A stretch of DNA of 64,000 nt from JAFDXJ01 sp038257845 (GCA_038257845.1 JBBSQL010000003.1:95705-159704), one strand, 5' to 3'; positions 47,479 to 57,491 are shown, numbered from the stretch's first letter. Numbers and translations: made by a program. The notes: generated from the sequence alone by a model not told the origin.

Positions 47479-49479
47479 TTATTTTTTCAAAAGAGATTTT
47501 GCTTTTGTAATTACGTTTTTTACTGTAAATCCATATTCTTTAAATACTTCTTCTCCAGGCGCTGATTCACCAAATTTTTCAATACCAATTGTTGCGCCTT
47601 CATCTCTTACATATTTACACCAGCCTATTGGAGAACCCGCTTCCACAGCCAGTCTTGCGCGTATATTTTTTGGAAAAACTTTCTCTTTATATGCAGCAGT
47701 TTGTTGATCAAATAATTCCCAACTAGGAAAACTTACTACGCGTGCTGCAATACCATCTTTTTTTAATTTTTCCTGTGCTTCCATTAAAAGATGCACTTCA
47801 CTGCCACTGCCCATTAAAATAACTTGTGGCTTGCCTTCACTGTCGGATAAAATATAAGCGCCTTTTTCTGCACCACTTGCTTTTGCATATTTTTTCTGAT
47901 CTAATATCGGTAATTCCTGGCGGGAAAATATTAATGCTGTCGGGCCATCATTATTATTCAATGCTGCACGCCATGCATATACTGTTTCATTGGCATCTGC
48001 CGGGCGGATCACCGTTAAATTCGGAACAGAACGCAAGCCCACTAATTGTTCTACAGGTTGATGCGTGGTGCCATCTTCGCCCAAACCAATACTATCATGT
48101 GTGTACACAAAAATATTTTTCAATTTCATAATTGCTGCAAGCCTTATCGGCGGACGCATATAATCAGAAAAAATCAGGAAGGTAGCGCAATAAGGAATGA
48201 TACCTTTTGTCAATGCTAATCCGTTGCAAACCGCGCCCATGGCGTGTTCACGAATACCGAAATGAAAATTGCGGCCATTGTGATTTTCATTGGTAAATGA
48301 TTCATAACCATTGAGCATTGTGTCCGTAGAAGGCGCAAGATCAGCAGAACCACCCAATAATAATGGAAGTTTTGATGCAATAGAATTCAACATTTTACCA
48401 GAAGCTTTTCTTGTGGCAATACCTTTTTCATCAGGCATGAAAAGCGGTAAATCTGTATCCCAACCGGCAGGTAAATTACCCGCACTCAGCATTTCATATT
48501 CGGCAGCTTCTGCAGGATATTTTGCTTTATATTTTTTGTATAAATCATTCCAGTCTTTGGATTTTTTTTCTCCGGCTTTTCCAATTTTCCGGTAAAATGC
48601 CAATACATCTTTTGGCACTATAAAACTTTTATTAGGATCGAAACCAAAATTTTCTTTTACCAAACGTACTTCATCTTTTCCCAAAGGAGAACCATGCGCA
48701 GCCGCAGTATCCACTTTATTGGGACTGCCAAAGCCAATATGCGTGCGCATTTTAATGAGTGAAGGACGCTTCGTTTCTTTTTGTGCATTTTTAATTGCAG
48801 CGGATATTGCATCCAGGTCATTGCCATCCGCAACAGATTGTACATGCCAGCCATATCCCTGGAAACGTTCCGTTACATCTTCATTAAATGCGAGCGAAGT
48901 TTCCCCCTCAATGGTGATTTGATTATCATCATATAAATAAATTAAATGGCCCAATTTTAAATGGCCTGCAAGGGAAGCGGCTTCAGAAGCCACACCTTCC
49001 ATAATATCACCATCACTGCAGATAACATATATATTGTAATCAAATAATTTAAAGCCTTTTTTGTTATAGCGCGATGCCAGTAATTGTTGGCCGATGCCCA
49101 TGCCCACACCGTTTGCGAAGCCCTGGCCGAGCGGACCGGTGGTTACTTCAATGCCTTCCAGCAAACCATATTCAGGATGTCCGGCAGTTTTGCTGTGCAA
49201 CTGGCGGAAATTTTTTATATCATCTAATGTCAGGTCATAACCCGTTAAATATAAATAACTGTATTGAAGCATACATGCATGGCCACAGGATAAAATAAAC
49301 CTGTCGCGGTTTGGCCAATGCGGTTTTGAAGGATTATAATTCATAAACCTGGTCCATAATACATGTCCCGCAGCCGCTAGTCCCATGGGCGTTCCAGGGT
49401 GACCGGAGTTGGCTTTTTGCACTGCATCTGCAGATAAAACACGCACTGTATTAATTCCCGTTTGTTCTATTGATTCCAT
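47479..49479 (-). CDS. tkt: Transketolase
   Basis: 666 aa, complete. It moves two-carbon units in the pentose phosphate pathway using thiamine diphosphate. SGHPGTPMGLA and GPLGQGFANGVG are N-terminal motifs, CSDGDIMEGVASEAASLAGH is the ThDP/Mg motif, and the pyrimidine domain has FGIREHAMGA and THDSIGLGEDGTTHQPVEQ. It heads the tkt-usp-acnA run. Confidence 0.96.
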   Translation of the reverse strand: MESIEQTGINTVRVLSADAVQKANSGHPGTPMGLAAAGHVLWTRFMNYNPSKPHWPNRDRFILSCGHACMLQYSYLYLTGYDLTLDDIKNFRQLHSKTAGHPEYGLLEGIEVTTGPLGQGFANGVGMGIGQQLLASRYNKKGFKLFDYNIYVICSDGDIMEGVASEAASLAGHLKLGHLIYLYDDNQITIEGETSLAFNEDVTERFQGYGWHVQSVADGNDLDAISAAIKNAQKETKRPSLIKMRTHIGFGSPNKVDTAAAHGSPLGKDEVRLVKENFGFDPNKSFIVPKDVLAFYRKIGKAGEKKSKDWNDLYKKYKAKYPAEAAEYEMLSAGNLPAGWDTDLPLFMPDEKGIATRKASGKMLNSIASKLPLLLGGSADLAPSTDTMLNGYESFTNENHNGRNFHFGIREHAMGAVCNGLALTKGIIPYCATFLIFSDYMRPPIRLAAIMKLKNIFVYTHDSIGLGEDGTTHQPVEQLVGLRSVPNLTVIRPADANETVYAWRAALNNNDGPTALIFSRQELPILDQKKYAKASGAEKGAYILSDSEGKPQVILMGSGSEVHLLMEAQEKLKKDGIAARVVSFPSWELFDQQTAAYKEKVFPKNIRARLAVEAGSPIGWCKYVRDEGATIGIEKFGESAPGEEVFKEYGFTVKNVITKAKSLLKK

Positions 49480-49662
49480 GTAATTGTTTTTTTTAATGAT
49501 TTTTTACTGACCGGAGTTTAAATTAAATAGTGAAGTAATCTTCAGTTCTTGTAAAGGTAAAATTTTAAAAAATGGCTTCCAATTTTAAGCTAAAAATTTA
49601 TCTACAATGGATTCACAAAATAGCCGGAAAATTTTTTCCCTTTGGTAAAAATGCAAATGGCA

Positions 49663-50499
49663 TTAAAAAATCTTTTTTAAAAAAACTTGTATGTCTTTCC
49701 ATGAAGCGCTGTCTGCTGCTGCATTGTAGCGAACAGGCATATTGAATTTTTTTCCTAATTCAGTGGCTTCTGGATTGCTGAAGGCATGGGTCGCATTTGG
49801 ATAAGTTATAAAAGTATAATCAGCTCCGATAGAATCCATTTGTTTTTTAAATGCGGGAACATTCGGATTTTCAAAGGAATCAGCCCCGCCCTGGCAAACG
49901 AGGATTTTTGCTTTGAGTAAATTTTTATCCGGCGCAACGCCTTCCAATCCGCCATGAACACTGATCACACCTTTGAGATCAGCGCCTAATTTTGCAGCAT
50001 TTAAAACGATATAACCACCATAACAATAACCCATAGCAGCGATCTCTGAGGTGTCTGTATGGGGAAATGATTTTATTTTTTCTATAGCTGCATCCAGCAC
50101 TGTTTTGGCAAGATGCGGATTTTCATAAAAGGGTGCTGATAAAGTTTCTGCTTCCCCGGGTGTTGCACCTGTTTGCCCATTTCCATACATATCTACAGCC
50201 ATAGAAACATAGCCGAGACTGGCCAATTGAGCAGCCCTGTTTTTTGCATAATCATTTAATCCCCACCATTCCGGCACGACTAAAATTGCCGGTCTTTTAT
50301 TTTGAATACTTGAGTCGAAATAAATAAAACCAATATAAGTTTTGCCATTCAATTGATAAGAAACAGAATCTACTGCTATTCCAGATTTATCGCTTTGAGA
50401 AGTTTGATCTGTTGCTTTAGATTGATTTGCATTGTTGCATGAAAATGAAAAAAGCGCTATGCAAAACAGCGTTGAGTTTTTAATTTTTACCCACATCAT
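49663..50499 (-). CDS. Dienelactone hydrolase family protein, exported
   Basis: 278 aa. A hydrophobic N-terminus ends SFSCNNANQS, a loose lipobox with Cys21, so it may be a lipoprotein. The DLH fold has LVVPEWWGLNDYAKNRAAQL, the cysteine nucleophile in MGYCYGGYI, the acid in CQGGADSFENPN and the histidine in YPNATHAFSNPE. Real substrates of such proteins in Bacteroidota are unknown. It follows a DUF3810 gene on the same strand. Confidence 0.86.
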   Translation of the reverse strand: MMWVKIKNSTLFCIALFSFSCNNANQSKATDQTSQSDKSGIAVDSVSYQLNGKTYIGFIYFDSSIQNKRPAILVVPEWWGLNDYAKNRAAQLASLGYVSMAVDMYGNGQTGATPGEAETLSAPFYENPHLAKTVLDAAIEKIKSFPHTDTSEIAAMGYCYGGYIVLNAAKLGADLKGVISVHGGLEGVAPDKNLLKAKILVCQGGADSFENPNVPAFKKQMDSIGADYTFITYPNATHAFSNPEATELGKKFNMPVRYNAAADSASWKDIQVFLKKIF

Positions 50500-50515
50500 G
50501 ATGAATTATTTTGTA

Positions 50516-50523
50516 CAAATTTA
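50516..50523 (-). promoter_or_regulatory. -7 promoter element for the dienelactone hydrolase
   Basis: Minus-strand TAAATTTG matches TAnnTTTG exactly, 17 bases before the ATG at 50499. It implies that this gene is not only read from the DUF3810 gene. Confidence 0.45.
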
Positions 50524-50557
50524 CAAAACAAGAAAACGAAGCTCATTTATATGTGCA

Positions 50558-51649
50558 CTAAATCTTTCCAAATTTATTTTTATAAGCGATTAGCCAGCCA
50601 ACTACTTCATCATAAGTGAGGATGCCCATTGGTTGTTTATTAGCCTGCAGAAATAAACCATAAAACTTCGTGATCACAGGCTCTATGGGGTTTTGATGCG
50701 TTATCAAAAAATCACGATATGTTTGATAATCAGTTTTTACCAATGTATCGAGCAAGCGTATATTTTCTCTTGCAGCCGTGGAATCCACCTGGTATAATTG
50801 GCTGTTTGCATACGCAAATAAATTGTAATAAGCGCTGTATTCAAACAATGCATTCCCCGAATGTGTTGCGGCAATATATCCCACAAAATTGGCTTCACTT
50901 TCACTGCCGTAACCCAATTGGTGCGCGGCTTCATGACAAACGGTAAAAGGAATAACGAATGCCGGCACCGTCGTATTTACCTGTGCTTCGCCACTGAAAG
51001 GATTGTAATAACCGAGATAACCCATATAATTTCCCAGGTTTCCAAACAGAGAATTTTTTATAGAAGGATTTTGATAACGGAGAAATGGAAATATTTTAGC
51101 CGTTTCTATATATGCTGCTTCAGTTTCTGCATACATATTTTTAACCGTAGGGTAGGAGGGAGAATCGCCTAATGCTACACGGGTTTTATTTAATTGAAAT
51201 AATAATGTTTTACTTAGGTCAGCCAATTCTGCTGTGGAATAGGTTTTTACATCAATTCCTAGTTTATAAGCAATTCCCAACCGGTCGTAATTCAATCCCC
51301 ATGCGGCATTGAACCACACATAAATACCGAGGCTCCAGAGAATTAATTTTTTGATGGCTTTAAAAAAAACAGGTTTAACTGGTTTCTTCTTAAATAAAGT
51401 AACCAGGCCACGGATGAGCCAAACAATAAAAAAAAGTATAGCGATCATGTATAAAATATCCCCCAGGCTAAAAGGTAAAAAGCCTGTAATTATTCTTAAT
51501 GCGCGGCTTAATGGTGGATAAAACCCGTTTGAATAAAAGCGTTCAACCGTCGCAGGGAAAAAGGACAGCACTTTAATTGCAATCGCCAGGAAGAGGAGTA
51601 TGAAAAAAGGGATCAAAAACCTTTTCTTATTACTTTTGTTTATAGGCAT
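50558..51649 (-). CDS. DUF3810 membrane protein with metallopeptidase motif
   Basis: 363 aa. Three membrane helices in the first 125 residues, then a soluble domain with HEAAH (His239, His243) and Glu residues in YGSESEANF at the spacing of a gluzincin third ligand. This is the DUF3810 pattern. A zinc peptidase role is plausible but not shown. It diverges from the yceD-rpmF-plsX run. Confidence 0.82.
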   Translation of the reverse strand: MPINKSNKKRFLIPFFILLFLAIAIKVLSFFPATVERFYSNGFYPPLSRALRIITGFLPFSLGDILYMIAILFFIVWLIRGLVTLFKKKPVKPVFFKAIKKLILWSLGIYVWFNAAWGLNYDRLGIAYKLGIDVKTYSTAELADLSKTLLFQLNKTRVALGDSPSYPTVKNMYAETEAAYIETAKIFPFLRYQNPSIKNSLFGNLGNYMGYLGYYNPFSGEAQVNTTVPAFVIPFTVCHEAAHQLGYGSESEANFVGYIAATHSGNALFEYSAYYNLFAYANSQLYQVDSTAARENIRLLDTLVKTDYQTYRDFLITHQNPIEPVITKFYGLFLQANKQPMGILTYDEVVGWLIAYKNKFGKI

Positions 51650-51735
51650 GACATATAAAAAGGCAAATTAAAAGAATTCAAATTGCCTGCAAATTATCGT
51701 ACGCACATTTAACCATTACATAAATGCGTTAATAT

Positions 51736-51766
51736 TTTGCAGGAATACTTTATTTTCCTACCTTTG
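51736..51766 (+). promoter_or_regulatory. Promoter of yceD-rpmF-plsX
   Basis: TTTG at 51736-51739 and TACCTTTG at 51759-51766 are 19 bases apart, matching both parts of the Bacteroidota consensus (TTTG, then TAnnTTTG). It lies 19 bases before the ATG. This is the best promoter in the window. Confidence 0.7.
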
Positions 51767-51785
51767 CCCACCCAAAAATCCGGCT

Positions 51786-52325
51786 ATGAATCACCGAAGA
51801 GCATACGAAATTGCATTTGTTGGGCTAAAGCCAGGTATTCATGAATTTGAATACACGATTGATGGGAAGTTTTTTGAACATTATGGGGAACAGGATTTTA
51901 CCAACTGCCATGCGGTTGTCCGCTTAAAACTGGATAAGAAAACCAATTTTATGATGCTGGTTTTTGACGTGGACGGACAGGCAGATATGGTTTGTGACAG
52001 GTGTGGCGATCCGCTTACCGTGCATCTTTGGGATGAATTTAAGCTGACCGTGAAGATGACAGAAGATCCAGACCAGATGAATGAGGAAGAAATGGATCCT
52101 GATATTTTTTATATCGGGCGCAATGAAAGCTATTTGTTCGTGGGCGACTGGATTTATGAATTTATCAACCTGAGTATCCCTTTGCAAAAAATTTGTGCAG
52201 TAAAGGAGAATGGAGAATCGGGTTGCAACCCGGAAGTGCTGAAGAAACTGGAGGAAATGAAAAAAAATGCAACAGAGAATACTTCTTCTAATGTTTGGAA
52301 GGGGTTGGATCAATTTAAAAACTGA
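51786..52325 (+). CDS. yceD: YceD/DUF177 family protein
   Basis: 179 aa. DUF177 proteins are tied to 23S rRNA accumulation and usually sit before rpmF, as here. The first CxxC is Cys70 and Cys73 in VCDRCGDPL; the second cysteine pair of the family appears as CAVKENGESGC. The start is set by the promoter 19 bases upstream. First gene of yceD-rpmF-plsX, with 52 bases to rpmF. Confidence 0.9.
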   Translation: MNHRRAYEIAFVGLKPGIHEFEYTIDGKFFEHYGEQDFTNCHAVVRLKLDKKTNFMMLVFDVDGQADMVCDRCGDPLTVHLWDEFKLTVKMTEDPDQMNEEEMDPDIFYIGRNESYLFVGDWIYEFINLSIPLQKICAVKENGESGCNPEVLKKLEEMKKNATENTSSNVWKGLDQFKN

Positions 52326-52377
52326 TCGTTTTTTGTAAAATTGAAATAAGAATTTTTTAGATTATAAAAATTAAAGT

Positions 52378-52572
52378 ATGCCAAATCCCAAACGCAGGCA
52401 CTCACAACAGCGCAGCGCAAAAAGAAGGACACACTATGTAGCAGAAAAAGTTACATTGAGCAAAGACACAACTACAGGTGAAATGCATGTACGTCATTGT
52501 GCACATGTGAGTGAAGGAAAACTGTACTATAAAGGAAATTTAGTTTCCGAGAAAGCGCCTTTGAAAGCTTAG
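52378..52572 (+). CDS. rpmF: 50S ribosomal protein L32
   Basis: 64 aa. MPNPKRRHSQQRSAKRRTH is the universal start of L32. It has only one cysteine, so it is the type without a zinc ribbon. It lies between yceD and plsX, the common bacterial order. Confidence 0.97.
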   Translation: MPNPKRRHSQQRSAKRRTHYVAEKVTLSKDTTTGEMHVRHCAHVSEGKLYYKGNLVSEKAPLKA

Positions 52573-52612
52573 AGACTTTCCTATTTTCTTTCACTCATTC
52601 GCGTAAAAATTT

Positions 52613-53557
52613 ATGACGATTGCCCTTGACATGATGGGAGGCGACTTTGCGCCGCCGGAAGCTATTAAAGGTATCCGGTATTACCTGTCTGTCACTGAAA
52701 AGCCCTCCACATTATTATGTTTGGGTGATGAAAATGTTTGCAAAGAATTATTTGCAGCAGAAGGCCTTTCTGATAATCCTTTCATCAAAATTATACACGC
52801 GCCTGAAATCATTGGCTATAACGATCATCCCGCAAAAGCCCTGAAGGAAAAACAAAATTCATCCATCACCATCGGATTTCATTTATTGGCTAAAGACCAC
52901 GCGGAAGCTTTTATCAGCGCCGGAAATACCGGCGCGATGCTGATTGGAGCGATGCTCATGTTGAAACCGGTTGAAGGTGTTTTGCGTCCCACGATTGGCA
53001 CCATTATTCCAAAACTCAATGGCAATACAGGTTTGCTGCTGGATGCCGGACTGAATACAGATTGCAAGCCGGAACAGTTGAACCAGTTTGCAACGCTTGG
53101 CAGTTTATATGCGCAATATATGTTGCACATAGAAAACCCGGCAATCTCCTTGCTGAATGTAGGTGAGGAAGAAGAAAAAGGAAACCTGCTTTCCAAAGCT
53201 GCTCACGCTTTAATGAAAGAAAATACGCAAATAAATTTTGTGGGAAATATTGAAGGCCGCGATATATTTAATGATAAAAGTGACGTGATCGTGTGTGATG
53301 GTTTTACAGGAAATGTGGTTTTAAAAATGGCAGAATCTTTTTATAATATAGCCCGCCAAAGACATTTTGAAACCGACGAATATATGAGCCGTTTTCAATA
53401 TGAAAATTATGGCGGCATTCCGGTGCTTGGCATTTCAAAACCTGTGATCATCGGCCACGGAATTAGTAATAGTAAGGCTTTTTATAACATGATTATAGTG
53501 GCGGAACAAATGATTGAAACGGGTTTGTGTGAAAAAATAGGAGAGGCGTTTAAATAA
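52613..53557 (+). CDS. plsX: Phosphate acyltransferase
   Basis: 314 aa. It makes acyl-phosphate from acyl-ACP for phospholipid synthesis. IALDMMGGDFAPPEAIKG is the start signature; ISAGNTGAMLIGAMLMLK and VIVCDGFTGNVVLKMAES are the other family motifs. The gene starts 40 bases after rpmF. fabH, which often follows, is absent; instead a minus-strand small gene overlaps the last eight bases. Confidence 0.95.
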   Translation: MTIALDMMGGDFAPPEAIKGIRYYLSVTEKPSTLLCLGDENVCKELFAAEGLSDNPFIKIIHAPEIIGYNDHPAKALKEKQNSSITIGFHLLAKDHAEAFISAGNTGAMLIGAMLMLKPVEGVLRPTIGTIIPKLNGNTGLLLDAGLNTDCKPEQLNQFATLGSLYAQYMLHIENPAISLLNVGEEEEKGNLLSKAAHALMKENTQINFVGNIEGRDIFNDKSDVIVCDGFTGNVVLKMAESFYNIARQRHFETDEYMSRFQYENYGGIPVLGISKPVIIGHGISNSKAFYNMIIVAEQMIETGLCEKIGEAFK

Positions 53558-53786
53558 AATCTTCTTCTATCAATTCTTCAAATTCGTGTAAGATTCCCAG
53601 CGAATATTTTGATGCAATTTCAGACTCCTTCGTCAATTCAGTTTTTAAAATTCTGCGTTTAGAATAAAGGTTGTATAAATGAATTGCTTCATTCAAATAA
53701 ACGTTGATATCAACTTTTAGAGTTGCCGATAACTCAGCCGCTTCTTCATAAATTGTATCCTCTAATATTAGTGGTAAAGTTTTCAT
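53550..53786 (-). CDS. Orphan antitoxin-like small protein
   Basis: 78 aa. A short strand (KTLPLILEDTIYEE), a helix-turn-helix-like middle (DINVYLNEAIHLYNLY) and a charged tail fit ribbon-helix-helix antitoxins paired with MazF/PemK toxins. No toxin follows on its strand: plsX occupies that space. It may be a relic, or a stand-alone regulator. The overlap with plsX is eight bases. Confidence 0.6.
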   Translation of the reverse strand: MKTLPLILEDTIYEEAAELSATLKVDINVYLNEAIHLYNLYSKRRILKTELTKESEIASKYSLGILHEFEELIEEDFI

Positions 53787-53849
53787 GACTTTCTTTGATA
53801 AATATAATTAAAGAATATTTCGTTTTTAGTCAGAAATAAAGATACACTT

Positions 53850-56651
53850 TTATCTCCCAAACAAGTTTACCGGCACTATAAATTCCCATTGATTAGGCTG
53901 CTGTAAAGTTGTTTGATAATCCAATAAACGACTATAGCGAAAACCAAAAGTAATGGGTTGCTGGTTCCACCATTTTGTATCAAAATAAATTTCCGCACCC
54001 GCAGACCGGAAAATATATTGCCTGCTTTTATCAACTCCGCCTCCCTGCGCATAATCATAAAATATAGCGCCACGTATCCGTGAAAAGTACACGATATTTT
54101 TAAATCCATAATCCGGGTATAATAATGGAAAATGATACGTTGCACCAACTTTCCAGTTGCGCGCAAACTGGTAAGAATTATACCCGCGCGCAGCTTGAAA
54201 ATTATTACTAAAAAAATAGTTGTGCAAAGTATCCCTGTTTTGCAGAGCTGCATTTATAACCAAACTATGTGTTGTAAAAAAACCGGGTAAAAAAATGCGG
54301 TAATTTATATATAATTGTCTTGCTGTAAGATCACCTGTTGTGTGATTATATTGAACGTATATGCTTTCTGCAAAATGCGGGTAAATCTGTTTTTTCGCTT
54401 GCTGGATACTGCCCGAATAACCAATGCTGAATTGCATAAACGGTACCTGGTAATTGGAATAAATATTTTTGGCATTGCCCGTCCAGTCAACGGAATTATA
54501 ATGAAAAGCAATATTCGTTTCGAGATACCTGTATTGTTTTCCGCCACTCAAATTTAATGGTAAACGAAGCCCAACATTTGTATTCAATTCGTTCCAGGAA
54601 TAACTCGTGTCCATATTCAAATTGAAACTCCTGTGCCATATTTTTGAAACACCAAAAAATGGCTGTACAAACCAACCTCCGTAAATTTCATTAATACCCA
54701 CCTGGTGAAATTTTTCATTGGAATTGTAGGTATAAAATAATGTTGATTGAATAGTATTTAAAATGTTTTGTCCATACACATATAATGAATAATCCGGTGG
54801 ATTGATCAAGGGATTCCAGCTATGAAAATGAAATGGGTGGGTAAATATTTTGTATGGTTCAATGGTATAATTTGTTTCAGGTAAATCTTTTAAAAATTCA
54901 TTTTCTTTCTTTGCAAAAGGTTTTTGAACATATAAACCTTTCAGCGTATCTGATACATCAACTTCATGCCATGTTGGTCGCATGTTGGCGAGACGATATC
55001 CATTTGATGTAAAAACGGACGCCAGCAAATTTCCGCCCGGCAATAATGTTGCTTGTGAAATGTTATGACCGCTAATCCGTGTTTTAAAGATTTTTTTTGA
55101 ATGAATATCATAAGCCCAGGATTCCTGTGTGTTATCATGTGCACAGGTGAATAAAAGTGTATCGCCCTGTACAACAGGGTTTCCCAGAATTCTTTTTGCT
55201 AAAGGCAAAATTATTTCAAATGTACCCGTAGAAATATTGATTTTATCAATACCCATTTTACCGGCATGATTCCTGGTTAAGGCAAATATGAATGCATCAT
55301 CACTGCTGAATTTTGGGTAAGAAAATAATATATTTTCTTGACTGAATTGTTTTAAGATCTTTCCATCCGCATCCATTAAAACCAAATCAGCAGTCAGCGC
55401 TTTGGGCATATCAACGGCTATAATTATTTTACCATCATGCGAAATATCTGGTGTAAAAAAAGTTGTATGTGAAACAACAGTTTTGCTTGTTCCTGCATGT
55501 ACATCCAAGACTTTAATTCCGGTAAAATCCCTGTTTGCATAGCGAACATCCGGTTGTGAAAATGTATAAATTATTTTCCCGTTATTGTAAGAGAAATAAG
55601 TTTCATTGCTGATATCATTCACGGCAATTGCTGATTCTTTACCATCTTTTTGTATATGATAAAAAGCAGGAATTTTTGTAAATGAATTTTTTAAAACAAT
55701 GATACTGCCATCACTTTCGGAAAAAGGTAAAAGATAATTTGCTACATTATTTTTTTCAATGTTGGTGAACCAGATAATCGGCTCTGGCAATTTTCCTGAT
55801 AACATTTTATCACGGTAAAATGAAAAAGTTTCATCCGTAAATTGTTTAAAAGAAATGCCAGCATATTTTTTTACTGCACCCTGCCAGGGATAAAACAAGG
55901 GCCTGAAAGAAGCTGCATCCTGCGTTACATTTTTCCAAAAATCATTTCCATATTTTTCATAACCATAAGCGGTAAGCATATAGCCAAGTGTGTAATGGTT
56001 GGGAATTAATTTTTGATAAGAACCATTGCGCAGCAATTCATAATTGTATTGCAAACTGTCCGCAAATATTTGACGGTAGCCATCTAAAAAATCCGGCAAT
56101 CTTCCACGCCCTTCTTCACTCATGAAAGTTTCATTAAATACAGCATCACCTTCAAAAAACCAATCCGGAATGGCGGCTGCATTGGCGAGCGCGCGTGCAT
56201 TTTCCCCGAAAAGAATTCCTGCAACTTTTGATAAACCCGTATTAAAATTATTGTATTGCTGCACATGCCTGTATTCATGCACAGAAAGTTGATCTTCCCA
56301 GGAAAGCGCACCATTGGATAATGCATCAAAAGGCTGATGCAGGTAAAATTCACTTTCAAAAGGAGCGAGTTGCACAAATGCATTGGACACATTTGAATAC
56401 GGATGTATTACAATATTTATTTTTGCTTTTTTATTCCCAAGCGCGTGAACATTTTTTTGTTGTAAAGATTGCACAATGGCTGAAATCCTTTGCCCAACAC
56501 TATCGTAGCCTTTGGGGAAAATAACCCGCGCAGTTTTTGTATTGACCTGCTGCCATTTTACACTGGCCGGCGAACCGCCAAAGTTTTGTGCAAAAACTAT
56601 TGTAGAAAATGCGCTGAGAATAAAACAGCATATTGTTTTTCTAACATTCAT
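53850..56651 (-). CDS. Secreted protein: metallopeptidase-like domain, propeller and outer-membrane barrel
   Basis: 933 aa. Signal peptide (MNVRKTICCFILSAFSTIVFAQ). Residues of about 30-270 look like a peptidase MA-type gluzincin: HEYRH (125-129) and, later, WFFEGDAVFNE with a fitting glutamate. Residues of about 280-570 have TolB-like propeller words (FSYPKFSSDDAFIFALT, TPDISHDGKIIIA). The last 330 residues are rich in aromatic beta strands and end in FGR-like barrel sequence (ITFGFRYSRLLDY). It could be a surface peptidase fused to its anchor. Substrate unknown. Confidence 0.75.
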   Translation of the reverse strand: MNVRKTICCFILSAFSTIVFAQNFGGSPASVKWQQVNTKTARVIFPKGYDSVGQRISAIVQSLQQKNVHALGNKKAKINIVIHPYSNVSNAFVQLAPFESEFYLHQPFDALSNGALSWEDQLSVHEYRHVQQYNNFNTGLSKVAGILFGENARALANAAAIPDWFFEGDAVFNETFMSEEGRGRLPDFLDGYRQIFADSLQYNYELLRNGSYQKLIPNHYTLGYMLTAYGYEKYGNDFWKNVTQDAASFRPLFYPWQGAVKKYAGISFKQFTDETFSFYRDKMLSGKLPEPIIWFTNIEKNNVANYLLPFSESDGSIIVLKNSFTKIPAFYHIQKDGKESAIAVNDISNETYFSYNNGKIIYTFSQPDVRYANRDFTGIKVLDVHAGTSKTVVSHTTFFTPDISHDGKIIIAVDMPKALTADLVLMDADGKILKQFSQENILFSYPKFSSDDAFIFALTRNHAGKMGIDKINISTGTFEIILPLAKRILGNPVVQGDTLLFTCAHDNTQESWAYDIHSKKIFKTRISGHNISQATLLPGGNLLASVFTSNGYRLANMRPTWHEVDVSDTLKGLYVQKPFAKKENEFLKDLPETNYTIEPYKIFTHPFHFHSWNPLINPPDYSLYVYGQNILNTIQSTLFYTYNSNEKFHQVGINEIYGGWFVQPFFGVSKIWHRSFNLNMDTSYSWNELNTNVGLRLPLNLSGGKQYRYLETNIAFHYNSVDWTGNAKNIYSNYQVPFMQFSIGYSGSIQQAKKQIYPHFAESIYVQYNHTTGDLTARQLYINYRIFLPGFFTTHSLVINAALQNRDTLHNYFFSNNFQAARGYNSYQFARNWKVGATYHFPLLYPDYGFKNIVYFSRIRGAIFYDYAQGGGVDKSRQYIFRSAGAEIYFDTKWWNQQPITFGFRYSRLLDYQTTLQQPNQWEFIVPVNLFGR

Positions 56652-56678
56652 TATTGAAAAGTATAGAAAATAATTTGC

Positions 56679-57491
56679 TTATTTTTCCATCTGTTCGATT
56701 ACCTCTTGTGTAACGCCTGTAAAACTAAAGCCGCCATCATGAAACAGGTTTTGCATCGTTACATATTTCGTTAAGTCGCTGAACATGCTAACGCAATATT
56801 CCGCACATGCATCACTCGTTGCATTTCCCAGCGGGCTCATTTTCTCCGCATAATTAATGAAGCCATCAAAACCTTTAACGCCACTTCCTGCCGTGGTTCT
56901 TGTAGGTGATTGAGAAATTGTATTGATCCTTACTTTTTTGCGAACGCCATAATGATAACCGAAACTGCGTGTCACAGATTCAAGTAAAGCTTTTGCATCG
57001 GCCATCTCATTATAATCCGGGAAAACGCGTTGTGCAGCGATATATGTCAGCGCCACTACACTACCCCATTCATTGATCGCGTCCATATCCCACGCTGTCT
57101 TTAAAACGCGGTGCAGGCTCATAGCAGAAATATCCAATGTCTTTTGATTAAAGCCATAATCAATATCAGTATAAGCTTTTCCCTTACGCACATTCAGGCT
57201 CATGCCGATGGAATGTAAAATAAAATCAATGCCACCATCAAAATGTTTTTGAGCGCCTTCAAACAATTTTTTCAGGTCATCCATATTTGTAACGTCAGCG
57301 CCAATTACAGGCGCTTCCGTAGTTTCCGCCAATTTATTAATCTCACCCATGCGCAAAGCAACGGGTGCATTACTCAGGACAATTTTTGCACCGGCTGCAT
57401 GACAATGCAACGCCGTTTTCCATGCAATAGATTTTTCATCTAATGCGCCAAAAATGATTCCTTTTTTTCCTGCTAATAAATTGTTTTGCAT
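56679..57491 (-). CDS. fabI: Enoyl-[acyl-carrier-protein] reductase (NADH)
   Basis: 270 aa, an atypical short-chain dehydrogenase that completes each round of fatty-acid elongation. GIIFGALDEKSIAW is the FabI cofactor loop, IDFILHSIGMS the mid motif, and catalytic Tyr160 and Lys167 are spaced by six residues in YNEMADAK. It is the likely triclosan-type target. It lies between recN and the peptidase/barrel gene, all on the minus strand. Confidence 0.96.
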   Translation of the reverse strand: MQNNLLAGKKGIIFGALDEKSIAWKTALHCHAAGAKIVLSNAPVALRMGEINKLAETTEAPVIGADVTNMDDLKKLFEGAQKHFDGGIDFILHSIGMSLNVRKGKAYTDIDYGFNQKTLDISAMSLHRVLKTAWDMDAINEWGSVVALTYIAAQRVFPDYNEMADAKALLESVTRSFGYHYGVRKKVRINTISQSPTRTTAGSGVKGFDGFINYAEKMSPLGNATSDACAEYCVSMFSDLTKYVTMQNLFHDGGFSFTGVTQEVIEQMEK

